Assembly (NCBI GenBank): GCA_949825065.1
Contig: OX463838.1
Span: 992,001-1,056,000 of the forward strand
DNA length: 64,000 nt
Direction of reading: 5' to 3'
From: Odontocerum albicorne
Lineage: Eukaryota > Arthropoda > Insecta > Trichoptera > Odontoceridae
The position numbers and the translations under genes are program-made. Shown piece after piece: positions 21,633 to 31,601 of the stretch (positions are counted from its first letter, which is position 1; the number at the start of each line of letters is the position of its first letter). The notes below the pieces were generated by a model. The model did not search any database, had not been told where the DNA came from, and saw nothing but the letters and a program-made list of their open reading frames with translations.

Positions 21633-22640
21633 CTGCACGTATTTCTATCTCGTATCTCGAGCCTCTCTTCAGGCGGAATGATCGGATAATTGGAATAATA
21701 AAGTCATTTATTGATAAATATGAAGGGTTAAGACGAAACCTTTGATAAAATAAATTATAAAAACAATTTTTTTCATGAATCTTCGAACAGACTATAGTTT
21801 CACTTTGTGGTGCCATTTTTTACATATAATAAACAAACTTGTATCGAAAAAACAGAAAAAAATGTTAGTAAACAAATATTTGTATCCACAAATTGATCAA
21901 ATACAACAGAAACAATGGCGCCTAATATTTTATATCAATAACGATTTAGCCCAAATGGTGTCCAAAACAATACCTAAAAATATCCAACTAGCTTTTTATG
22001 CATCCAATAAATTAAAAAATAAAATTATGAACAACAGAGACACGGAAAGTAAACTTACTCAATCCGGAGTTTACAAATTACAATGTATTGATTGTTCATA
22101 TTTTTATATTGGCAAGACGAAAAGAAATTTTGAAAAACGAGTTAAGGAACATTTAAGATATCTGAACAACAATAATTTTTCAGAGTTCGCTAACCACCTA
22201 ATTGAAAACAACCATTCGTTTGATGTTAATCGTGGCAAACCACGGATCCTCAAAAGGATTCTACATATAAACCGAGGGGGATTGCATCTTGACAATTTGG
22301 AAATTCTCGAGTTTAAAAAATCTATAAAATTAAGTCTAAATATCATCAATAACCAAACCAATTTTCATAATAGCCCTCTGCTTAATATGTTTCCTATTTA
22401 AAATCCCCCCCTGTCTTAAATTCACTTTCACATATTTTTTTCCCCGCCCCATTCACCATTGTATTACATCTCTCCCCACTTCACTCCCCTACCTCCCCTC
22501 TTTTATATTAGGTTATTTACACTTGTACAGAATATATAATATTTTAGCAACTTAGTTTATATTCACCTTAAGAAGAAGACGGTGGTCTTCGAAACTAGTT
22601 GTGAACCTAAATTAAACCTGTGGTGAACACAAAAATATAA
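21633..22640 (+). mobile_element. Penelope-like element, 5'-truncated, second family
   Basis: It holds an open GIY-YIG reading frame (21775-22401) and a 3' region with AAGAAGAAGACGGTGGTCTT, a typical hairpin-prone Penelope tail, then an A/T-rich end near 22640. The RT is missing. 21630-21690 upstream resembles one arm of the palindromic MITE at 28808-28912 and may be a separate scrap. Confidence 0.7.
21775..22401 (+). CDS. GIY-YIG endonuclease domain of a Penelope-like element (partial)
   Basis: The 208-codon open frame reads the end of a Penelope-type ORF. The linker (IPKNIQLAFYASNKLKNKIM) is followed by the GIY-YIG core SGVYKLQCIDCSYFYIGKTK (GVY and YIG strands with the characteristic CxxC between them). 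Next comes RNFEKRVKEHLRYLN with the catalytic-type Arg, then ENNHSFDVN and LDNLEILEFKKSIKLSLNII with the Glu that usually binds metal. The preceding RT is absent, so the Met at 21775 is only the first in frame. No stop or shift is seen, so this is the best-kept Penelope fragment here, but it is not a full gene. Confidence 0.85.
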   Translation: MNLRTDYSFTLWCHFLHIINKLVSKKQKKMLVNKYLYPQIDQIQQKQWRLIFYINNDLAQMVSKTIPKNIQLAFYASNKLKNKIMNNRDTESKLTQSGVYKLQCIDCSYFYIGKTKRNFEKRVKEHLRYLNNNNFSEFANHLIENNHSFDVNRGKPRILKRILHINRGGLHLDNLEILEFKKSIKLSLNIINNQTNFHNSPLLNMFPI

Positions 22641-22756
22641 AATATGTTTTTTATTTTACTTATTTTTTCCTTTTATATATAAAAACAATATTTAATTTAT
22701 TCAATCAAGAGTTACACAAATTCGTGCCAATAACTGGTTGAAAGGTTACGATGTAA

Positions 22757-23008
22757 TAGATCATTCAGCCAGAAGACTCATTTTGCAATAGTGTGAATAA
22801 CAGTGCGTTTACAAAAACTTGTCACTTTATTTTTTTAATGAAGTGAAAAAGCATAAAAATATAAAAATAATATTTTATATTTAATCATTGAAATGAACAC
22901 ACACGTTTTGTAAATTAAAAATGCTACCAGCTTAAATTGTAATAATCATAAAAATAAAATGAAAGAAAGTTTATTTCACATATTAATTGTTTAGGCATGG
23001 CAGATTCT
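22757..23008. mobile_element. half copy of the GATCATTCAGCC element
   Basis: It begins GATCATTCAGCCAGAAGACT and matches, on the opposite strand, the right half of the element at 63214-63926 down to the CATGGCAGATTCTAGGAATT word. Only one terminus is present. Confidence 0.7.
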
Positions 23009-23019
23009 AGGAATTCTTT

Positions 23020-23290
23020 GAAGGGGGTCTTCATGAATAATATGGTTTAAGCGGTCCAGAAGGAGGTGTCGAAAATGCTCACTTTCGTCTACTTGACATT
23101 CCATTTTGAAGGCTTTTAATCAAATAAAATAATATATGTAACGTAAAAGCAAACACAATATCTTGTAGAGCAGAAAATTTTATTTCAAATGACGTATAAC
23201 CTTTACCATTTTGTTTTACTTTTGGTGCTCATTTTTAAATTGAAAAAAAAAAAACGGACACAACTTACGAGTATGTTAACACCTAATACT
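23020..23290 (-). mobile_element. mariner 5' half (family with TTAGGTGTTAAC ends)
   Basis: The minus strand starts with TTAGGTGTTAACATACTCG...AAGTTGTGTCCGTTTTTT and runs into the transposase start MECQVDESEHFRHLL, then breaks off at the word ATGAATAATATGGTTTAAGC. The same half occurs at both ends of the inverted structure at 53305-53976. Confidence 0.75.
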
Positions 23291-23530
23291 ATGGGTGTGT
23301 TGCCAGAAAGACTTATTGAAGTCTAAGAAGCTGGTGATCACAGGGACAGTTGAGGGAAAACGATAAAGAAGAAGGTGTCCGATAAAATAGACGGATAAAA
23401 TAAATTAGTTGACAGGATTCTCTTTAAACGCAGCATTTAATATGGCCCAAGACCTGGAATAATCGAGACAGGTGGTGTAGCAAGTTTGAAACCATAGCTG
23501 ACGACCACGACTATCAGCATTGAGCACGCA
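23290..23530 (+). pseudogene. non-LTR family-A tail fragment
   Basis: The run AAGCTGGTGATCACAGGGAC...AGTTGAGGGAAAACGATAAA...AATAGACGGATAAAATAAA matches the KLVIT-GTVEG-R--RG--P-RW-DQI block of family A (compare 5340-5440). It is full of shifts. Confidence 0.55.
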
Positions 23531-23639
23531 AATAAGCAACAGAAGTCAACAAAGATCGGGCGAGGAGAAGATGAAAAGAAAACCAATAAAATTGGAGCTT
23601 TGTAGAAACAATAAATTTCGTCATTGAAAACAGATGTGT

Positions 23640-23770
23640 ATTCGTAAAACAGAAGCAAGTCAACGAGGGTAAGAGTCTTTTGGCTGTCAGTAACAGGTTC
23701 CAGAGTCTGGCAGGATGGACAATAAACGACGACGTGAAGGAGGAGGAACGAATTAGAATTGCCAAAAGAT
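23640..23770 (-). pseudogene. diverged LINE family-J ORF tail
   Basis: The minus strand reads RSSSFTSSFIVHPARLWNLL and LPSLTCF, a divergent relative of the family-J C-terminus (RSSFFTSSFTVHTVRLWNQL). It is short and isolated. Confidence 0.5.
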
Positions 23771-23774
23771 AATC

Positions 23775-24440
23775 TCTGTATTGATATTGGAGACTCGTGG
23801 GCTGAAATAAAAGAGTCAACAATGAAAGGTTCCTGGAAACAATTACGCCCACAAATGATGAGTGATTATATAAATTCTCAATAAACTTCGATAAATATCA
23901 CAGATGAAATAGTTAGCCTAATGAATGAACTAAATTTGGACGTCAACAACGAAGATGTTAATGAGTCGATTGAATCTCACTCAGTACTTCTGTCAAATGA
24001 ATACTTAATTGAGCAACAAGAGTTAAATGAAATACACAATGAAAGTGAGGAAGAAGAAGAAGCTAAGACAATAAAAAATATCCATTGAGATTTCATGCAT
24101 CTTGACAAATTTTTGACTATCATGGAAGAATGTGATCCCAATGGAGAACGTATATCTCAAGTACGTAGGGCGATTGAGAAAGACACAGCATGTTATAGAA
24201 TTCTGCATCAAGAAAAGAAAAAAAAAGGTGGTATTCAACTAACTCTTGACAAGTTTATAAAGAAAACACTTGAAAGCACTTAAACACGTCTCGTTAACTT
24301 AATTATGTATATTGATAAATAAATATTTTAAAATACAATTTTTGGTGTTTTTTTTACATCCCTCTACTTTCGAACATTCAACATTCGCACACATTTTCAG
24401 GGACCAATTATGTGCGAAAGTCGAGGGCCGCCCGTATTGT
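23775..24440 (+). mobile_element. Tigger (pogo-type) element, 3' part
   Basis: A decayed transposase end (next entry) is followed by a right terminus around 24360-24440 with TACTTTCGAACATTCAACAT and GTGCGAAAGTCGAGGGCCGC. That CGAAAGTCGAGGG-type end is characteristic of Tigger-like elements. The left end is missing. Confidence 0.65.
23795..24283 (+). pseudogene. Tigger-type transposase C-terminus
   Basis: In one frame with two stops: MKGSWKQLRPQMMSDY, then ITDEIVSLMNELNLDVNNED, an acidic ESEEEEEA run, and 24095-24283 MHLDKFLTIMEECDPNGERI SQ. It ends in an EKKKKGGIQLTLDKFIKK-like tail. This order (W-QLRP, acidic linker, MDPN-ERF-like block, KKK-TLD-F-KK end) matches Tigger/jerky-type transposases. 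The DDE core is lost. Confidence 0.65.
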
Positions 24441-24684
24441 TAAACATACTCATATGGAGTTTTACAAAGTTAAAGCCGAAACCTTTGATAAAAGAACAAT
24501 TACCTGAAATGGGGAAAAATAACATTTATTGATGGAGAATAAAAAAAAAAGTAAGCAAACGAATTATTTTTTATGATATGAGAAAACGGAGTCATAATGG
24601 TAATACATAAGTTGTTCGTAAACAAGGATGACGTTTGGTGGGAAAATCCAATTAAAATATCTCAATAAAGATTTAGTACCAGGA
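24441..24684. other. non-coding stretch
   Basis: It contains CCGAAACCTTTGATAAAAG, a word also found near 21735 and (reversed) 27760, so a small unrecognised repeat may be shared. Otherwise nothing. Confidence 0.3.
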
Positions 24685-24830
24685 TACCCTGGGCCTAGAG
24701 TCAGGCCGCTCGAGCCAGCGTCACGGAACCAGAGCCAGTGGGCGTGACATGCCAGACGTATGTACGTGCCTAGAATTTAAGACTGGCCGAATTCATGGAC
24801 TGATTACATTATGCACAGTTATTTTAAATG
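24685..24830 (+). repeat. dispersed repeat, copy 1 of 2
   Basis: GTCAGGCCGCTCGAGCCAGC...GGAACCAGAGCC...ATGTACGTGCCTAGAATTTA...ACTGGCCGAATTCATGG corresponds in order to 26667-26800. Both lie close to non-LTR tails. Identity unknown. Confidence 0.6.
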
Positions 24831-25037
24831 TATCGCTTAAGTACCAACAGGACAAAAACCTTCTCAGAGTGGCAGAAATGATAATTCTACGCTCCATCGA
24901 AGGCAGAACTCTTAGAGATCTCTTAGAGACCGACTTACAATATAGTCTCGCGCTGACCGCGCATAAGGTACGTTCCGTTGCGGTCGCGACACCGCACGGA
25001 TCCCAACAAACATAAAAATACCAAACAAATATCAAAA

Positions 25038-26112
25038 TACGAGGCATATCCAGAAAGTAGGTGTACTGAATTTTTGTAGGTTACAATTTTTTTTATTTAA
25101 ACAAAAAAATTACGTGGTTACCGTAGTACATATGTAAGCTATTTTTCGACATAGTCGCCATTCCTCTCAATGCAGGTGGTGAAGCGGGGTATCAACTTTT
25201 TGATGCCTTCCTCGAAGTAGTTTCCCGCCAACCCCTCCGTCCACTTCTCCACCTCCTCCTTTACCTCCTTGTCGGTTGAAAACCTTTTTCCACCCATGTG
25301 CAGCTTCAGGGAGGTCAAGAGATAGTAATCTGAAGGTGCTAGGTCAGGGGAATGCGCGGGATGGTTCAGGACATCCCATTTAAACGAGGCGAGCAGTTCC
25401 GTCTGTCATTGTCGTGCAGCAGGCAGACTCCCTTTGTCAGCATGCCTCTCCTCTTGTTCTGAATCACCCTCCGCAATTTTTTTAGGGTCTCACAGTATCT
25501 TGCAGAGTTGATGGTCTTCCCTTGAGGCATATATTCAATTAAAATTATGCCCTGACAGTCCCAAAACACGGATGCCATGATTTTCTTGGCTAAAATTGTG
25601 ATTTTGAACTTTTTGGCGGAGGGTGAAGAGGTGTGACGTGACCGTTTTTAAACTCGCGACACCACTTGTACACACTCGTACGATTCATAGCTTTATCACC
25701 ATATGCAGTTTTCACCTCATTATAAACCTCAACCGGAGGTTTTCCCTTCCAAACGAGATAACGGATGAGGTGTGACGCCACTTTTGAGACTGCCTTTTGG
25801 TTTCAGGCGTGTAGTGTGCAACCCAAGTTTCATCTCCAGTAACGATGGAGCGGAGAAATTCATCTCCATGGAGTTTGCAGCGCCTCAAAAACTCTTGCCT
25901 GGCCTCCACTCGATTCAACTTGGCGGGAGATTCGATTGACATTTTTCACGAAACGTGTTGTCGCGTCGACACTTCTCAACGTACTGACCTCGAACCGGTC
26001 TCGTTGCGGAGGGGAAGGGTCAGGCTACACGGAAGTGTAGCCAACATGTCGAAAATAAAATCCATCCGGTCGTGAGAGCCTCAGTACACTTACTTTCTGG
26101 ATACGCCTCGTA
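25038..26112 (-). mobile_element. mariner M1 (TACGAGGCATATCC family)
   Basis: The termini TACGAGGCATATCCAGAAAG and CTTTCTGGATACGCCTCGTA are inverted, and the TA at each tip fits the TA target. Four more copies are at 29511-30370, 44772-45728, 50467-51233 and 61466-62419. M1 is the only copy carrying a segment of the N-terminal DNA-binding domain, but it sits inside the catalytic domain (see pseudogene). Confidence 0.95.
25150..25942 (-). pseudogene. mariner transposase, rearranged
   Basis: Minus-strand order: MSIESPAKLNRVEARQEFLR, then FLRSIVTGDETWVAHYTPET with the first catalytic Asp, then KRQSQKWRHTS. The frame is then broken by about 170 bp encoding LIRYLVWKGKPPVEVYNEVK and TAYGDKAMNRTSVYKWCREF, a mariner N-terminal helix-turn-helix, in another frame. 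After it the catalytic domain resumes (PPPKSSKSQF..., IILIEYMPQGKTINSARYCE). The HDN block is damaged: about 30 bp with ARPH and the following residues is lost. Confidence 0.85.
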
Positions 26113-26179
26113 TAACCAAGAATCTATACACATTAAACAATTAAGAAATCAACCATAATATGTTTTATGATGACGCACA

Positions 26180-26660
26180 CGTCCGATACAGGAATGTTGA
26201 TGACATGGTAGTGTTAGCGGAGAACGAGGATGAATAACAGAGGCTGATGAGTATGAGAGATGTTAAGAGAAAGATCTGAGAATGTATGTTGTGGAATACA
26301 AAGTCATGGTGATAGAAAAGTGTGAAAGGAAAAGTAAATGTGATATATGGGTGAGTGATGAAACATTACAAGTCGAAGAACTTTACCATTTAGGTAGTAT
26401 TTTCTCAGATAATAGAAGATTTAAGAGGGATATCGAACGGTGTCTAGCGATAGGAAACAAAGTCAATTGGGTACTAAAACGTACAATATACTCGTATACT
26501 TGAACCGGACAGTATCAAAATCTGTTACGATGATAGTCACAAGCGTATTTTGGTATCAACTTTGATTTATGAAAGTGAAACGTGAACGTGACTGACACGA
26601 GCTGAATAAATGATGTAGAAATGCGTGCATTGAGAAGAATACACGGGGATACGGAATGTC
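26180..26660 (+). pseudogene. non-LTR retrotransposon RT palm fragment (family B)
   Basis: Shifted frames read NVDDMVVLAENEDE (the YADD box, here NVDD), then MVIEKCERKSKCDIWVSDET and LQVEELYHLGSIFSDNRRFK, the classic Y-LGS block, then RCLAIGNKVNWVLKRT. The later part (CCGGACAGTATCAAAATCTG) is the sequence into which Penelope-derived P3 inserted in another copy. Confidence 0.75.
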
Positions 26661-26666
26661 AGAATA

Positions 26667-26800
26667 GCCGGGGTCTTGAGTCTGGCAGCTCGAGCCTGCG
26701 TCACGGGACCAGTGCCGCTGGTCGTACCAGATGTACGTGCCTAGAATTCTATACTGGCCAAATCCATGGTTAACTCTTGGACTGATGGTCTGCAGTTATT
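26667..26800 (+). repeat. dispersed repeat, copy 2 of 2
   Basis: Matches 24685-24830 block by block (GGCAGCTCGAGCCTGCGTCA, AGATGTACGTGCCTAGAATT). Confidence 0.6.
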
Positions 26801-26869
26801 TTTATGCATATGCACTTACGGCAAACTTTTCGAATCAACCAGAACGATGTTGAAGGGGTCTTTATTGAT

Positions 26870-27118
26870 AACCTAACTAGCAACCTTTATAAAAACATCG
26901 GGAACCTAACCTAACCTAATTAGAAACCTTTATAAAAACATCGGGTACCAGCGGGAACCTAACCTAACCTAACTAGAAACCTTTATTAAAACATCGGGTA
27001 CCAGCGGGAATCTAACCTAACCTAACTAGAAACCTTTATAAAAACATCGGGTACCAGCGGGAACCTAACCTAACCTAACTAGAAACCTTTATAAAAACAT
27101 CGAGTACCAGCGGGAACC
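26870..27118. repeat. 53-bp tandem repeat carrying CCTAA runs
   Basis: About five units (first one 10 bp shorter), anchors AACCTTTATAAAAACATCG at 26882, 26925, 26978, 27031 and 27084. Each unit contains AACCTAACCTAACCTAA, i.e. three CCTAA repeats, the complement of the insect telomere motif TTAGG, plus GGGTACCAGCGGG. The context shows nothing else telomeric. Confidence 0.9.
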
Positions 27119-28353
27119 GAGCACGCAATGCTTGAGTTAGAAGATAAAAGTAGTACGTGAACATACACAGAAATAAAAAAACAGACCCCGCCGTGAGTCT
27201 ATCGTGATTTCTTAACGTAGTCGTAAACATTTAATGTAACTTCTTTAGCTTTGTAACGTCACTAGAGTTTGAATTATTATACTAGAGAAAATGTAGCATG
27301 GTCCCTGTGACAGTTCACAAATTTGCCCCAATACAACCTTGTAACGACGTTCAGTAATTTGAATTATTTTATCAACTTTAATATAAGCCTCGATTCTAAT
27401 ACAGACACATTACATAAAACTAACAATAATGACAAATTAATACATCTTGTTACAAATTAGCAAAAATATCTATATAGGTACATACAAAAAGTCACGACAC
27501 AAGAATTAAGAAAATTATCTTTGGAAAAAACAGCAGTTATATAACTTTAGGATAATCATTAAAAAGACAACTTTACAACTACTATAGTCAAAATTAATTA
27601 ACGATCCTTTATGTTAACAGTTGCATAAGATTGTTATTTTTTATTACACAGTTAAACATTTTATAGATTTTATGATGCTGTATTTGAAAATAACACGAAC
27701 TTTTTACAAATGACCGGTTAACCAGTTTGCAGCCCCTTGTTTCAAGTAAACACACTTTTATCAAAGGTTTCGGCATTAACCCTTTAACGGGCATAATCAG
27801 AAATGGGTCGCATATGCGACCACTCTTATGGCCATACTTATAAGGATTCATTTTCTTAATGAAACGTTTTTAAGTAACACAAATGTCAAATTGGCAAATG
27901 TAGTGGACTGGCAGCGGTCTTATTTAAGACGGATCGTCGTGAAGTTAGCTGCATGTTCATTAGCAACGATCTAAATATCCGATCAATTTGTCAAAAACGT
28001 AAATAGCTATTATAAGTAAATCACCATTAATTATATCTCATATAAGAATTGTATTCCCTAATACAACCTAAACTTAGATATTATTACCTAAACATTCATC
28101 GGTCACTTTTGCTCCCACTGACATAACCCCTGAAATGGGCACAGCTCTCATGTGCGATCGCCTCATTTCCAAAAAAAAATTTTTTTTAAAACACATTTTC
28201 GAAGAAATAAAGTTGATTCGATACACATAATAATGATTTGTTAAAAAAAACTCAATATCTCAAAAATAAAAACTTGCCCTATGGTTAACATTGTAGTTCT
28301 CCATATTAGAATTTAATAATAAATATTTTTGTTATTCTACTAACTGTATTGAT
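27119..28353. other. long non-coding stretch
   Basis: No exon-like frame. At 27779 TTAACCCTTTAACGGGCATA followed by CGCATATGCGACC resembles a TTAA-targeted element end, and 28120-28160 has a similar CATGTGCGATCGCC word, but no matching second TTAA end could be placed. Confidence 0.35.
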
Positions 28354-28805
28354 CTCTTCTCTTTTTTTACGTCGTCCTTTACTGTCCATGCAGTGAGACT
28401 CTGGAATCAGTTACAAACCAATATAAGACTCGCTCCGTCCTTGGCATGCTTTAAGAAGCTACTGAAAAAACTCTTAAAATTCTAGTCAGTAAAATAACGT
28501 GTTTCATTCCTGATTTTTCTTTTCCTTTCCTCTCCACCATCCCTTCCTTTCCTTTTGATTGATGATATCTCACTTTATATGAAAAATAATGTTCGGGTGA
28601 TTGTCCGTCTTTGTATGGTTCGTGGGCATATGCTCACGTGTGTGTTTATGGATTTCGTGGGGATGGATAGTCATTTGAATTATTTATGCAACCAAGTAAC
28701 TTGCTTCATTTACTTTTGTCTGGTTGGTTGGAAAAGATTGCCGCCTGACAATAAGCCCGCTAGATTGTATTTGCAATAAAAGTGTTAAATAAAATTAAAT
28801 AAATA
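28354..28805 (+). mobile_element. LINE family-J 3' end, copy 2
   Basis: The end of the ORF (VRLWNQLQTNIRLAPSLACF-type) is followed by a 3' UTR ending GATTGTATTTGCAATAAAAG TG and a TAAATAAATAAA tail at 28785-28808. The last part, GTCTGGTTGGTTGGAAAAGA...AATAAGCCCGC, is what the SINE tails resemble. The 74-residue frame at 28555-28779 is UTR, not protein. Confidence 0.8.
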
Positions 28806-28807
28806 AA

Positions 28808-28912
28808 TGATCCCCGCTGCACGTATATCTACCTCATATCTCGAGGCCCTCATTCCGCCTGAAGAGAGCCTCGGGATAGAAGGTAGAAACACGTGTAGCG
28901 GGGATTAATATA
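28808..28912. mobile_element. palindromic mini-element
   Basis: ATCCCCGCTGCACGTATATC on the left and its near-complement GTGTAGCGGGGATTA on the right, with about 37 bp of inverted arms including CTCGAGGC / GCCTCGGG. A half copy (CCCGCTGCACGTATTTCTAT) is at 21633. It lies directly at the tail of the LINE copy. Confidence 0.65.
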
Positions 28913-29294
28913 ATTAGGGAAACAACAAAGAAATTTATTGTCAAATAATCTAAACATTCTTTAGTTTTTGTAAAGAAAAAAAGTAAAATTTCGTAGAACA
29001 GTGTTATAAGAATCGCCTGGTTATAGTTTCAGACATCAAGAAGCGTCAATAATATAATATGGGTCTGAGCATTAAATTGACGATAGAACTGGTTCGGGTG
29101 GGGTTTACCGCATCATAAAATACGTGTTCTTTCTAAAAGCGATCCAGGATGCTGGGATTTCATATTTTCCTTTTATTTTTGCGCATAAATAGTCTTGTGA
29201 ACTTTGTCGAGTTAAATATCAAGGACATCTGAATGTCTTCTTCATTAAAAAAAATAATTTTAAACTGCAAACTGCCTAGAGGTGCCACCTATAC
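28913..29294. other. non-coding stretch
   Basis: No feature recognised. Confidence 0.4.
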
Positions 29295-29510
29295 CAGGGG
29301 TCGGCAAACTTTTTTCGCTAAGGGCCAGATCGTAAAAATTTTAGGGTCGACGGGCCAGGAAGCAAACTCGAGAATATTTATATAGGTAATTCTACTTATG
29401 TAGCAAAAAAAACGTTTACCTTTTTTATTGGGCGATGATAATATTTGTGCACATTTTGCTGACACAAAAAAAAACGAATGAAATATTTATATTTATTAAT
29501 TAAGGTATTA
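29295..29510. mobile_element. hAT element left end only
   Basis: CAGGGGTCGGCAAACTTTTT at 29295 is a hAT-type terminus, close to the CAGTGGTCGGCAAACTTATT end at 31610. The rest is cut off by mariner M2 at 29511, and nothing hAT-like follows M2. Confidence 0.6.
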
Positions 29511-30370
29511 TACGAGGCATATCCAGAAAGTAAGTGTACTGAATTTTTGTAGGTTGCAATTTTTTTTATTTAAACAAAAAAATTACGTGGTTACCGTAGT
29601 ACATACTATATGTAAGCTATTTTTCGACATAGTCGCCATTCCTCTCAATGCAGGTGGTGAAGCGGGGTATCAACTTTTTGATGCCTTCCTCGAAGTAGTT
29701 TCCCGCCAACCCCTCCGTCCACTTCTCCACCGTTTCCTTTACCTTCTCGTCAGTTGAAAACCTTTTTCCACCCATGTGCAGCTTCAGGGAGGTAAAGAGA
29801 TAGTAATCTGACGGTGCTAGGTCAGGGGAATGCGCGGGATGGTTCAGGACATACCATTTAAACGAGGCGAGCAGTTCCGTCTGGCATTGTCGTGCAACAG
29901 GCAGACTCCCTTTGTCAGCATGCCTCTCCTCTTGTTCTGAATCGCCCTCCGGAATTTTTTAGGGTCTCACAGTATCTTGCAGAATTGATGGTTTCCCCTT
30001 GAGGCATATATTCAATTAAAATTATGCCTTGACAGTCCCAAAACACGGATGCCAGGATTTTCTTGGCTGAAATTGTGGTTTTGAACTTTTTGGCGGAGGG
30101 TGAAGAGGTGTGACGCCACTGTTGAGACTGCCTTTTGGTTTCAGGCGTGTAGTGTGCAACCCAAGTATCATCTCCAGTAACGATGGAGCGGAGAAATTCA
30201 TCTCCATGGAGTTTGCAGCGCCTCAAAAACTCTTGCCCGGCCTCCACTCGATTCAACTTGGCGGGAGATGGGATTGACATTTTTCACGAAACGTGTTGTC
30301 GCGTCGACACTTCTCAACGTACTGACCACGAACCGGTCTCGTTGCGGAGGGGAAGGGTCAGGCTACACGG
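29511..30370 (-). mobile_element. mariner M2, one end missing
   Basis: The TACGAGGCATATCCAGAAAG end is at 29511. The other terminus is lost after GGGTCAGGCTACACGG at 30370 (about 75 bp missing). Transposase frame 30280-29915 on the minus strand has the GDDTW first catalytic block and IILIEYMPQGETINSARYCE. The HDN block is shortened as in M1. Dead copy. Confidence 0.9.
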
Positions 30371-30554
30371 TCAGAATAAAATTCTCAAAAAATCCAATTT
30401 TTGTCCTATGTAACATAAGCGTTATTTCACTAAAAATAAATGTGAGTTCTTTACCTTTATAAAATAAGTCTTCTACAATTACGTAAATCTACTTGGTGAA
30501 GTTTGGTAATATTTTGTGGTATACATACATATATTGAACTCAAATATACATATA

Positions 30555-31022
30555 ATTATTAAAAAAATTTAAAACAATGACTGTAATTTATTATTACTAC
30601 TGCTTTTTGTATCTTCTTGTTAGTTTAAGATAAAGTTTTGTATTATTATATTTGTCAATAATTTTAAGTATTTGTAATTTATTTTTACCAAACACTGTTT
30701 ATTCCACTTTTTTGTAACGGTATAACCCTACCGGTTTCAAGGCTTTCACCTCATCTTCAGGGGAGCACAAACAAGTATTTGTTTGTGCTCCCCTGAAGGT
30801 GAGGTGAAAGCCTTGAAACCGGTAGGGTTATACCGTTACAAAAAAGTGGAATAAACAGTGTTTGATAAAACAAATTACAATGTCTTTAAACCTCCACAAT
30901 GTTAATGCCTTAACTATAAACAACATAATTTTAAGTACTTGTATAACCTGTCAAATGTTCATTTGTATATGAAGACACGGTTGTGTCGTTAATTAAATAA
31001 AAATAAAATATAATTAGAAATG
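30555..31022 (+). mobile_element. LINE 3' end (family L), interrupted by P2
   Basis: ACAATGACTGTAATTTATTA...TAAGATAAAGTTTTG...GTCAATAATTTTAAGTA, then a 256-bp insertion, then AATTTTAAGTACTTGTATAA...TGTGTCGTTAATTAAATAAA. The uninterrupted relative at 44063-44245 is the empty site. The (AATA)n-type end suggests a non-LTR 3' terminus. No ORF. Confidence 0.75.
30660..30937. mobile_element. Penelope-derived element P2 (palindromic, no internal region)
   Basis: The element is 30671-30926 (256 bp). The 11-bp duplication AATTTTAAGTA lies at 30660-30670 and 30927-30937. It is two inverted arms back to back (GGTATAACCCTACCGGTTTC ... GAAACCGGTAGGGTTATACC) plus the right-hand tail AACGTTAATGCC-type sequence ending AACAACAT. 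There is no GIY-YIG fragment between the arms. The empty site is present at about 44155-44175. Confidence 0.9.
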
Positions 31023-31601
31023 TAAATAAAAGCAAACAAGAAAAATTTGATTTGAATTATTATCATATGTTAAATCTTACCTTATTAATAAAAATACGAG
31101 TAGAAGCATCCCTTATTTAAGTTTGTTTACCTCAAGTAATAAAAAACGTTAGTTGACAAAATTGCCTAATTTTATCAACTCAGTGTAATTTTAAGTTTTT
31201 ATTGAAATCAAAGATTGCGACCTCGATGTTGAATTAAAATTAAGATGAAATGCGATTGTTTAAATCTTAAATATGTCTGACTTTTAAACTTTTCCATGAT
31301 TTGAGTTCAAACCGGCGTACTAACTATCAAAGGTCAATAAACTTATTCATAATACCCGTTACCGGCTATGCACTAATCAGTTATTGACCTGAGGCCAAAG
31401 AATACTTTACCCTGTCTGTGTTTAGATGCAAACGTAACTATGTCGTTGTATTAATTATTTTGCAATCGATAAAGTTTGGCCCAATTATGTTATTTCTTTA
31501 ATTTATTGGCAAAAATAGCACTTATTGCGCTGTTGACCTTGTTATCCACAGCAATACGCCTTACCATATGTTTTAATATCTTCAAAATATATATATCTGT
31601 A
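31023..31601. other. non-coding stretch
   Basis: AT-rich, no feature recognised. Confidence 0.4.

Noticed and set aside
26870..27118. A chromosome end (telomere)
   Set aside because: CCTAA runs are only three repeats long per unit and embedded in a minisatellite with ordinary repeats on both sides.
27779..28165. Possible TTAA-flanked element starting TTAACCCTTTAACGGGC
   Set aside because: A second end with TTAA could not be located; the similarity of the 28120 segment is direct, not inverted, and short.
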